Source: Phellopilus nigrolimitatus (Eukaryota > Basidiomycota > Agaricomycetes > Hymenochaetales > Hymenochaetaceae). From it: 15,793 nt of DNA. Where the stretch lies: contig JAJOHG010000516.1 of assembly GCA_021029095.1 (NCBI GenBank), forward strand, positions 1 through 15,793. Direction: 5' to 3'. Both the position numbers and the translations under genes were made by a program. The stretch's first letter is position 1. Each line of letters opens with the position of its first letter. The notes under the pieces were generated by a model. That model made no database searches, was not told where the DNA came from, and was given only the letters and a program-made list of their open reading frames with translations. Of this stretch, positions 8,201 through 15,793 are shown piece by piece.

Positions 8201-8879
8201 CGAGCTCTCGACGCTGCAGGCAACGATCGCCGCTCAGGCTGCGGCACCAGCCACGTCCAAAGGTAACGGTGTTGTCCCGTCTAGCTCGACCGCAGCGTCG
8301 AAGGAGGATCTTCAGAAGTTGCACGAAGCGCATAACTTGAAGATGCATGATCTAGAGGCCCAGCACGAGAGGTCAGTAACGGATCTCCGAGAGGAACTCG
8401 ACACTGCTTTCTCCAGGTCTAGTGAGCTGCAGAACGAGGTCGAACGAAGATCAATGGAGATCAACTACCTCGAGACAGAGGCGGAGGAGAAGGACGACAC
8501 AATCACCCGGTATGTTAAATTTCTCAAATATTTCGTTCGAGCCAAGGTCCCCAAGCTTCGCTTTCTTTTCCGTATCTGAGATACGCTATGCACTTTTACG
8601 AACGACTTTATTTTATTTTATTTCGGCATAAATTATCAACTTCATGTCTTGTCTACATTGTTTACGTTTTCAAACCCACCGTTTATGTTTAACCCACCTT
8701 TATATCTTAACCCACCCTCATGTTTCGAAAATCCACCTTTATGTCCTTAATTTTCACTTCTATGTTATCGTAACCATATTCTTACGCATGCATCACATTA
8801 ATCCTCCAGGTTGAAGGAAGATATCTCGCAACTCTCCGATCAGCTGGAAAAATTCAGACTGGGACAAGCAACGGCTTAA
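5220..8879 (+). CDS. Large coiled-coil protein, function unknown
   Basis: Seven exons: 5220-5594, 5659-6258, 6322-6573, 6633-7433, 7488-7574, 7626-8509 and 8810-8879, giving about 1,022 aa. All junctions keep frame; the first five introns are 51-64 nt (phase 0), the last is 300 nt (phase 2). Residues 1-110 are acidic and low in complexity. Residues ~130-300 are a basic Ser/Thr/Pro/Ala-rich linker, opened by VKKVINSGTFG across the first splice. From ~302 to the end lie heptad-rich Glu/Lys/Ala/Leu coils, broken by a Ser/Gly-rich linker near 910-930, and the C-terminus is DQLEKFRLGQATA. No catalytic, motor or CAP-Gly domain is visible. The layout, a basic disordered region followed by a long rod, resembles cytoskeletal or scaffold proteins, but I do not recognise the family and assign no function. 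Confidence 0.8.
8510..8809 (+). other. Unusually long last intron (300 nt) of the coiled-coil gene
   Basis: The donor CCG|GTATGT and acceptor CCTCCAG|GTTG give a clean phase-2 join (Arg codon CG|G) into LKEDISQLSDQLEKF, which continues the heptads. The intron is about five times longer than the gene's other introns. If it is retained, translation goes on for 22 more residues and stops at 8577-8579, giving a different C-terminus without the last coil. Confidence 0.75.
8673..8770 (+). repeat. Degenerate ~18-bp tandem repeat within the long intron
   Basis: There are four recognisable units of consensus AACCCACCTTTATGTTT, at 8673-8690, 8691-8708, 8709-8729 and 8730-8748, and a more diverged fifth at 8749-8770. 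The first two are exactly 18 bp; later ones vary by 1-4 bp. Confidence 0.7.
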
Positions 8880-9621
8880 ACCACCTAATCGCCTATTTCC
8901 CTCGCCGGAACCTCGTTCACTCGTATGTCAGCTTCGCGTTCTACCTTCGGTACTCTCTTCGGACATTGGATCAAGCACACAACCTCACGACCGGCCGCCA
9001 TGCTCGACACTCCCACCCTCGTTGTTCCTTCGTGTCATTCATTTCTGGGTGGATAGCGATGTCCACATTCATCATTCACATTTCACTGGAAAGCGTTGTC
9101 CATCATTCAATCACCCTACTCTTGTACGTTACGGCTATACCCTTCATATGTAGCGCTTCCTGCACTCGTCTTGCGCAAGTCCTTTTTTGCTAACGTATAG
9201 ATTGTTTAATTCCACTATCATTTCCATTATAAATATACGCTCGAAGATTGGTATAGGAACGTTTAGTTTGATAAGATATGACGCATTTTTTTCATGTTCG
9301 AATGGGCTACACACGACACGACGCGTTCTGACTCTTTTGAGCTTTAACGCGACGCATTCGCACGTGAATGTCAACAGACCTGCAGATCTGTCAAATAAAA
9401 AAGAGAAATCAACAAATATGTAGGTATCTGGAAAAAATGGCCTGAGATATGGACCAGTGGAAAGCAGTGAAGTGGTACAACCGCCGTGGGAACACCGGCC
9501 TTGCCCCAATGTTTAAAATTAGCCGAGGTACTCGGCTTCAGCTCTTGTCCTTCTCACCTTCATCTCATCCCCGTCCCCCCTCCTTGTATCTAATCCCCTT
9601 CGTCGCATCGACCCTTCAAAC
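8880..9621. other. Intergenic region: 3' flank of coiled-coil gene and promoter of YHM2-like gene
   Basis: No coding region, tRNA or transposon end was recognised in these 742 bases. The final ~90 bases (about 9531-9621) are rich in C and T, as is common just upstream of the start codon of strongly expressed fungal genes. One ACGCGT occurs at 9320-9325. No clear TATA box was found near the start codon. Confidence 0.5.
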
Positions 9622-11033
9622 ATGGCCCCCATCGCACGTGAACCCGGCCAGAAAGGCGTCAACTGGTCTAACATCGCCGTCGGTGGGTTCGCGCTCGTCC
9701 TTGTCACGACCCGACACGGCGTACTAATTGAATGACACGCAGGGGGAATCATGAACATGGTACTGCATATCCTCGTGTAATTTTATATATGCTAATATTA
9801 TGTATGGACCTTTTCGATAAAAACGATTCTAGTTTGTGAGTTCTATAGTCCGCTTAAAGTGCTACGTCGATTCTAACTCTTCTGTAGGAGGTGAGACTAG
9901 TTAACAGCAGTTGGAAAACTAGGCCCTCTAATTATCGATGTGTTCAAAGGTCACGACGTTGGGCCAGCCCCTGGAGGTCATTAAGACACAGATGGCTGCC
10001 AACCGGAAGGAGACCATGCTGCAGGCGCTTCGAGCAGTATGGAGTCGTGGAGGCGTCACTGGGTTTTACCAAGGTCTCATTCCTTGGGTACGTCTCCAAT
10101 TTTAAAAGCAGGTTCTTGTGACTTATCTCTGCCGCAGGCTTGGATAGAGGCTTCGACGAAGGGCGCTGTGTTACTTTTCACCGCGTCGGAAATTGAGTCG
10201 GCTACCGTGGGCTTTGGCGTTAACCCCGCAGCTGCTGGTCTCCTCGGCGGCATGGGCGGAGGTATCGCACAGGCTTATGCGACCATGGGTGAATAATTTC
10301 GATGCTTTCTGGGCTTCCAAAAGTTCTGAACGAGATCCAGGCTTCTGCACTTGTATGAAGACGGCCGAGATTACGCGCCATAAACAGGCTGCGTCAGGAA
10401 TTAAGCCTCCGTCGACATGGGCCGTCTTTGCTGACATTTACCGGCGGGAGGGTATTGCAGGCATTAACAAAGGTGTTAATGCGGTAGCTGTGCGCCAATG
10501 TACAAACTGGGGCTCGCGGTGAGCAGAATTGATGGTGGAGGTAGATCATTTACTGATGCTTCTTTCCTAGCATGGGCTTCGCTCGCCTTGCCGAGTCGTC
10601 TATCCGCAATCTTAGGGGCAAGGACGAGAATGCTAAGCTTGGCGCACTTGACAAAATATTGGCTTCGTCAATTGGGGGTGCCCTTGCGACATGGAACCAG
10701 CCCATTGAGGTTGTTCGTGTTGAGGTAAGCGACCGCAGTTTTGATTCAAGTCTACACATTTATACATAATTTGCTGTAATAGATGCAATCCATGGCTAAG
10801 AACGCGTCTGCTAACCGGCCCGCTAAACTCACGATCTTCAACACGCTCGGGTACATCTATAAAGAAAACGGAATTAAGGGCCTCTACCGTGGTGTGACGC
10901 CTCGTATTGGTCTCGGCATTTGGCAAACAGTTTGCATGGTTTCTTTCGCCGACTATGTCAAAGCTTGGTGAGTCTCGCGCGCGTCCATTACAATTCTGTG
11001 CTGAATATTTGATGTAGGGTCAAAGGAAAGTAG
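9622..11033 (+). CDS. YHM2: YHM2-type mitochondrial carrier (citrate/oxoglutarate carrier family)
   Basis: The best model has ten exons: 9622-9682, 9743-9759, 9833-9835, 9888-9890, 9950-10087, 10138-10288, 10341-10518, 10571-10724, 10783-10967 and 11018-11033, encoding 301 aa (yeast Yhm2 is 314). The nine introns are 50-73 nt. Yhm2 sits in the inner mitochondrial membrane, exchanges citrate for oxoglutarate and was first linked to mtDNA maintenance. Three carrier repeats are visible: [14 protein letters not shown] (30-43), the Pro-less second repeat [14 protein letters not shown] (126-139) and [11 protein letters not shown] (225-235). Near-identical family blocks are [37 protein letters not shown] and [17 protein letters not shown]. 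The start gives a short pre-carrier N-terminus. The two 3-nt exons are inferred because family members have Phe-Glu between MNM and VTTLG; without them the frame still holds but two residues are lost. Confidence 0.92.
9833..9835 (+). other. Candidate 3-nt microexon (TTT, Phe27) of the YHM2-like gene
   Basis: TTT is preceded by ATTCTAG (acceptor) and followed by GTGAGT (strong donor). The upstream intron 9760-9832 is 73 nt and has GCTAAT; the downstream one, 9836-9887, is 52 nt and has TTCTAACTC before TTCTGTAG. It supplies the Phe expected after MNM. Confidence 0.6.
9888..9890 (+). other. Candidate 3-nt microexon (GAG, Glu28) of the YHM2-like gene
   Basis: GAG is preceded by TTCTGTAG and followed by GTGAGA. 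The next intron, 9891-9949, is 59 nt with CTCTAAT and ends TTCAAAG before GTCACGACG. It supplies the Glu expected before [10 protein letters not shown]. Confidence 0.6.
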
Positions 11034-11303
11034 CCTGGTATGCTTATGGTTATACGGCCATCTCATTCATTTACCTACTTTCTGCATTTCGGAACTTGTT
11101 TCCCGTAGAGCATGCTAGACTTATTATCTTAGGGCTAATGATTATTTTGCTTTATGCTTTGGAAAGAACGGTGCTTTGTCAGAATTAAGCTTCCGAAGTT
11201 GGACCCTGAGATGATCGTCTATAGTAAGTAGTCCGTCCGTTCGTCAAGACTCGGAGTACGCGTGCACAACTACCGTCTCAACTCATCCTCTTCAACGTCG
11301 ACA

Positions 11304-12264
11304 ATGAGCTCAATATCAAAGAAAAATTCTCTCTTAGCTGCATATGTTACTCAGCTCACGACACATCCTTTACGCACTAAATCTATCACTGCAGGTCTCA
11401 GTCACTCATTTGCCGGCATGGTCTGAATTCACGATGCTTACCACACTTTCGTAGCATCGCTTTGCTTCATCCAGGAGGTCCTCGCCTCGCACATCGCAAA
11501 GACACCCGTCCAGCGGCCGCCGAAGACGGCGACCGGAGTCGCGCATGCACTCGCCTATGCGAAGGTCGACGTGAAGGCGCTTAAGATGGCGCTGTATGGT
11601 TTCCTCGTGTCCGCCCCGCTGGGACACGTCCTCATCGGCACGCTGCAACGCATTTTTGCAGGCCGCACGGGCACGCGTGCGCGCGTTGCGCAGATATTGT
11701 GTAGCAACCTACTCGTTGCACCTATTCAGTCAACCGGTGCGTTCCCGAAGACGCGTGTATTTCCGAGATCACACGCTCCTAACGCGCACTTGTATGTATG
11801 TGCAGTCTACCTTGCCTCAATGGCTATCGTCAACGGCGCGAAATCCGTGGACGATGTCGTTCGTACAGTCAAATCCGGCTTCATGTCGGTTATGCGGGTA
11901 CGTCCCAAAGATAATCATATGCAATACTCGTCTCAGAAACCGATCGACCTTCCCTTTGGCAGATGACTTGGACGATTTCACCTTTATCAATCATATTCGC
12001 TCAGACATTCATTCCTCAAGAGGTCAGTCTTCCCCACCGATCTCAGCTTGCTTTTCCTCATGCACGAATATCCAGCTCTGGGTTCCATTTTTCAATCTCA
12101 TCGGGTTCGTTCTTGGGGTAAATAATTTGCCGTTCTTCCCCACGAACTTGCTAATGATTCGTTCTCAATGTCAGACGTACTTCACTGTCCGCGTCAAGAA
12201 AGCACGTCTGGAGGCAGAGAAGGCCAAAAAAGCGAAGGACGAGAAAGAGTCCAAGGACGTCTAG
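11304..12264 (+). CDS. Mpv17/PMP22-family integral membrane protein
   Basis: Six exons (11304-11394, 11455-11736, 11806-11897, 11963-12022, 12076-12117, 12175-12264) with introns of 53-69 nt, all GT-AG and in frame, give 218 aa. Family members are small four-helix proteins of peroxisomal or mitochondrial inner membranes, proposed to act as channels. Visible features are YVTQLTTHPLRTKSIT at the N-terminus (14-29), FLVSAPLGHVLIGTLQ, the SNLLVAPIQSTVYLASMAI helix, the C-terminal MTWTISPLSIIFAQTFIPQ and WVPFFNLIGFVLGTYFTV segments, and a highly charged Lys/Glu-rich tail. Conserved family order (THPLRT at the start, W..SP.....FA..F.P..LWVPFFN at the end) supports the call. It lies 270 bp downstream of the YHM2-like gene in the same orientation. 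Which organelle it serves cannot be told from sequence. Confidence 0.85.
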
Positions 12265-12745
12265 TTGCCTGGTTACAGCTTTCCGTGTCATTCTTACTGC
12301 AAAGCTCCACTCCCTTAAGATCTCCCCATTCAGACCTTTCAAGTTCAGGCCGGGCACACATTTATTCATGCGTCTATGTATAGGCTTTATATATATCTGT
12401 TGTACCATAGTTTTCGTTTATGGAATTCCTTCGCCCATGGTGTTCCCTCACTGAAATGCATGATGAAACATATATTGAAACTGTATGACCCATACAGTAG
12501 AAAGAGTACCAAGAATGAAGACGAAACTAGGAGGTGATTAAAGCGAAATGAACCAGTAAATTAGAGACGACAATCGCCTATATAGGATACAGCATGCTTG
12601 ATATTCCGGATGCCATGAGAGAGGACAAAAGAGAGAGGAGTGTAGCCGAGTAAAAGGAGTGTCATGAGGAGTGAATAAGATAGGTCGTGAAACCAACAAC
12701 AAAAAACGGAGACAGGATGCAAAGAAAAGAGTGAAAAAAGAATAA
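12265..12745. other. Convergent intergenic region
   Basis: This 481-bp gap lies between two genes that end towards each other. It is A/T-rich with runs such as TTATATATATCTG (about 12387-12399), consistent with two 3' untranslated regions and poly(A) signals. No gene, repeat or transposon end was recognised. Confidence 0.5.
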
Positions 12746-15448
12746 TCAATATTGTCGGGTTGCAAGAGCGCGAATCTCATAAAGAGACGAACGAACCGAC
12801 TCGGTATCCGAGGAGAGGAAATCGCTGCGACCTAACGTCCAGCCTTTCATCTCTGCACGGTTCCGATTTTCGGCCGCTCGACACAGGTCGATAAAATTGT
12901 CTTCTACGTCAAATATAATCGACGCGCGAGACCCACGATCGCTATCCGACTGCGATTGAGATCGTGTTCTTGAATGAATGCTTTGCACAGGACTGGGCGT
13001 CTTTCGGGACGCGTCAGACTGTGCGTCGGAGGATATGTTTGCGCGGAGGACTTGGTGGCTAGCGCGGATGGTGCCGCCCTTCTTCTCCCAGTCGCCGTCC
13101 TCCTCGTCGTCCGCAAGATCCGCAAACACATCTGGTTCATCATCTTCTGGCGACAATGTCGATTGCCAGCACATACGCACTGGATCGAAGACCATGTTTC
13201 CCACAACACGAGTGGCAGGGCCAAAATTTCCCGGGGGAGAACCAATGGAAGTTCCAGTCAGGTGTGTGATAAGCGCAGGACGGGCAGAAGTTCCCATGGA
13301 ATCGAAATCACGTAGTGCTTGGTCATTCCCTTCCCATCGAAGGGTCTGTGGATTCCATCGCATGTCACCAACAACTAAACTTTGAAGTAAGACATTGGAA
13401 ACGAGAGCACACGAACGCGGACACTGACCTTTCGGAGCACCTACACCGCCCAAGTTCCGGATGAGCGTAGGTTTCCGTCGAGTTGGTCCGGATGATGAAG
13501 GTTTCCTCTTCTGAGGGTTTTCATTCCTAGACAATCCCTCATGCCGACTTTGTTTGTGCTTCAATGGATTGGGCACAGTGATAGGTTGCATCGCAACATC
13601 TGCTTAAGGTCAGTACATACAACCATAGAGTTGAGAACAAGATAGACTTACCTGGAGCATCTCTTTTTCTTCGGATAGTACCTTTCCCAGACTCTTTGTC
13701 AGCCTTCGGATAACTTCCGCCAGGAATTCGATTCTGATTTCCTTTTGTTGATACCCTAAATTGAGCTTCTTTGTCTCCGTCGGTAGGTAGATCTTCGAAG
13801 TTGTCCAACTCTGTTCCGTCTCCGAAAATGCGACGCTTCGTTCGTCGGACGGACTTGATCGGCGCTCCTAATGACGAGCTACCTCTTGATGGAGGCCTGA
13901 TAGGATTAGACGGACCGGCGGTATTTGTCTGGACTGGTGGAGGTGGCGGAGGTGGAAGAGGTGGGGTTGGAGGAGGGAATATGCCCGAGATGGATGGGCG
14001 CGATCTGAGGCGCGACATAGATGTAGGCATCGTGAGTCGCAGTGCAGCAGGATTCGAAGAAGGTGTCGACGGTCTCGATGGAGGTACTTCCGCATGCATC
14101 CTACCTGTAGAATTCGTGTGCGTACGAGCACGCGAAGATGCAGTTGCGGCGGAGTACCCACGTCCTTGCGAAGCATTTGCCTCGGAGACAGTCGGCGATG
14201 CCTGTGCATTACTTGTTTCCAGTAGCGAAGAAAGTGAGGCCTTCCGGTTCAACTTCCGTGAGCTGGGTGGAGAAGGCGATTTTAAAACGCCGTGAGACTT
14301 CTGGTTACGGATAACACCCTGTTTGGGGGCGAGGAATGACGATGGTGCTTGAAAAGCCTGCCCACTGGGTAACGCTTGGAAAGTCTGAGTACGCCTCTGC
14401 AGCGGTCTAAGCGGCGGTGACACTGAACTTCGTGAGCTAGATTGACTCGACGAACCCGCGTGGCTGATCGGCGTCTTAGGACGATCACCTTTCAAACGCG
14501 ACGGTGGACGCAAAGCTGCCGACGTACGAGCCGGCATACTATTACTCCTGATATAAAGAGTCCCACTTCGTTTCGTCTGCTGCGTCTGAGCAAATTTGCT
14601 AGGACTAAGATCATCGTCACCATTGATGACTAAGCCAATCTCGAAATCGTCTTCAGGGTCCGGAGAGGCGACATGCACCCGTTCCTCCTCCTTACGGGTT
14701 TTCTTCTTCAAATCGAGGATTTTAGTCAGGTGCTTACGCCCCTGGTCAGTTTCGAAGAGCCCTGTGGGGATGACGAGACCGTCCAGGTCGTTATCCTCAT
14801 CGTCACAATCATCGTCCGTTCCCGGAAGAGAAGCGGAGGTAGAGTTGCTGGATGGCGAAGCTCCGACATTGAATCCAAGAGTAGAGTAAGCGTCAGACGA
14901 GGAAGCAGACGAGGATGTGTGATCACGGTCACCCCACTCCAGGGAGGCCTTTGACAGCCTGTGATGAAGAGACAAAGGCCGAAGCGACAACTGAGTGAGA
15001 TCCGAAGGCAGAGCGAAGTCAGCCTCCATATCATCGTCTGCAGAAGCCTTATTCTCCGGCACCGTGTGAAGCACCGAGGGCAGCGCAGATATCTTTATGG
15101 TCGAAATGCCCTCGTCGTCCTCCTCTCCGTCTGGATCCGGAGACATGGACGCGGAAGAAGTACTCAGCGCAGGGCAAATGGTGACCATTGTGCCTTTGGG
15201 AATAGAGCCGCGCCGCTGAGCCATACCCTGGACAACGGATGTCATCTTGGCCCCCCTGTCTTTCCAACATCCATCTCCATGTCCCAATCCTCATCATCTT
15301 CCTTATCCGACTCTGCTTCTGGCGGCGGCGAGATAACATCGCCCTCGGGAAGGTCGAAGTCGGCGTCGGCCCATTCTTCGCGAGCGTGGGTGGGGGCGGG
15401 GATAGTGATCATCGCCGATGTCGACGTCGATGACAGTGGTGCTGTCAA
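12746..15448 (-). CDS. byr4: Byr4/Bfa1-like septation (mitotic exit) inhibitor, with apparent N-terminal frameshift
   Basis: Byr4 (Bfa1 in yeast) forms with Cdc16/Bub2 a two-part GAP that restrains the Spg1/Tem1 GTPase at spindle poles and so blocks septation. Coding blocks: 15448-13652 (apparent frame change at the G run 15256-15251), 13599-13429 and 13374-12746, with introns of 52 nt (13651-13600) and 54 nt (13428-13375). With the frame bridged, the protein is about 865 aa. The N-terminus is acidic (EEWADADFDLPEG, DEDWDMEMDVGKTGG), followed by a long Ser-rich disordered region, a proline run (about 13946-13987), and VRRTKRRIFGDGTELDNFEDLP. The C-terminal Byr4-type core is RRKPTLIRNLGG, then VVGDMRWNPQTLRWEGND, then VVGNMVFDPVRMCW and EPDVFADLADDEE. 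Family identity rests on this core, from memory. As written, translation from 15448 stops after 68 codons; a shorter form could begin at an in-frame ATG at 15245. Confidence 0.78.
15251..15256 (-). other. Frameshift site: run of six G (minus strand) in the byr4-like gene
   Basis: Upstream the protein reads MDVGKTGG in one frame; directly downstream AKMTSVVQGMAQR continues in another. One extra G in the run, or two fewer, would join them. Coding potential and composition are continuous on both sides, so the frame break looks like a one-base indel in the homopolymer, either a sequencing or assembly error or a real mutation. Confidence 0.6.
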
Positions 15449-15793
15449 TGACGCTGGGTGTCCGTTGAGACTTTGTATACGAGAAATAGGGGCTGAACGA
15501 TGATAGGAGACCGAGAAGGAATCGGAGATGGAATCGGAGGAGGGATTAGAGAAAAAGTTAGAAAAGCAGAGAACACATGGAGGTAGCAGCGTCGAGCTGG
15601 TACGAGGAATAGAGACTGAGGAAGGGCTTTGCTTGTAGTTTCAAGCTCAATAACGATGTGGGACCGCAGCCTCGCGACGAGCGTGCTGTGAAGCGATGAT
15701 GATGATCGTGGAGTTTTGTTGCACACTTGAGCTCAGTGACAATACAGTAGTACGGTCGTCACACCTAAAACAAACAAATATAAATACACGCGT
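15449..15793 (-). promoter_or_regulatory. Upstream region of the byr4-like gene
   Basis: These 345 bases hold no recognised gene. On the minus strand, about 15500-15640 is pyrimidine-rich, typical of a fungal 5' leader or core promoter. It includes a 12-bp tandem repeat (plus strand GGAATCGGAGAT, 15518-15529, then GGAATCGGAGGA, 15530-15541). ACGCGT occurs at the right edge (15788-15793). Confidence 0.4.

Noticed and set aside
6629..8348. Long antisense open frames rich in Ser and Leu opposite the coiled-coil gene
   Set aside because: These are mirror images of the Glu/Lys/Ala/Leu-rich codons of the sense gene, with no independent support.
9760..9949. A single 190-nt intron in the YHM2-like gene instead of three with microexons
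   Set aside because: It keeps the frame but drops the Phe-Glu that I expect from the family, is far longer than the gene's other introns, and ignores matched AG/GTGAG pairs. It is kept as the main alternative, to be decided by cDNA.
13771..14295. 174-codon open frame on the plus strand opposite the byr4-like gene
   Set aside because: It is antisense to the proline- and serine-rich region; its Gly-rich content is the complement of the proline run.
15779..15786. TATAAATA near the right edge as a plus-strand promoter
   Set aside because: A good TATA match, but no downstream gene is in view and the surroundings are A/T-rich, so it cannot be supported.
1..15793. tRNA, rRNA, CRISPR arrays or bacterial-style operons
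   Set aside because: No tRNA-like TTCRANNC arm within a cloverleaf, rRNA block or regularly spaced repeats were seen on reading both strands; the gene structure is eukaryotic.

Overview
The window looks like nuclear DNA of a filamentous basidiomycete, probably an agaricomycete. Genes sit close together on both strands and are split by many short GT-AG introns (50-73 nt, often with a CTAAY branch site), and the recognisable proteins read like fungal orthologues. No bacterial operon structure, rRNA, tRNA or CRISPR was seen.

Layout. (1) 1-1611, minus: the first 537 codons of a Sec39-domain protein (ER-Golgi Dsl1 tethering complex), running off the left edge. (2) 1661-3961: a nested transposon block. 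An outer element of about 0.7 kb (1666-3956) has 35-bp terminal inverted repeats and a 5-bp TACAC duplication. A 1,599-bp Tc1/mariner element (1719-3317) with perfect 32-bp inverted repeats, a TA duplication and an uninterrupted DD34E transposase is inserted in it. The outer element also holds a 269-bp near-perfect palindrome (3367-3635). (3) 4110-5065, minus: urease accessory protein UreD, two exons. (4) 5220-8879, plus: a seven-exon gene for an unrecognised ~1,022-aa coiled-coil protein, divergent from ureD. (5) 9622-11033, plus: a YHM2-type mitochondrial carrier; the best model has ten exons, two of them only 3 nt long. (6) 11304-12264, plus: a six-exon Mpv17/PMP22-family membrane protein. 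(7) 12746-15448, minus: a Byr4/Bfa1-like septation regulator, convergent with (6), with an apparent one-base frameshift in a G run near its N-terminus.

The genes do not form one pathway. The carrier and the Mpv17-type protein are adjacent and co-oriented and both likely act in organelle membranes; ureD serves urease maturation; Sec39 serves vesicle tethering; the Byr4-like protein serves mitotic exit and cytokinesis. The most interesting points are the microexon cluster in the YHM2 gene, the transposon nest that separates the Sec39 start codon from its likely original promoter, the long palindrome inside that nest, and the Byr4 frameshift. All splice models are read by eye from splice signals, frame continuity and remembered family conservation; no alignment was run.
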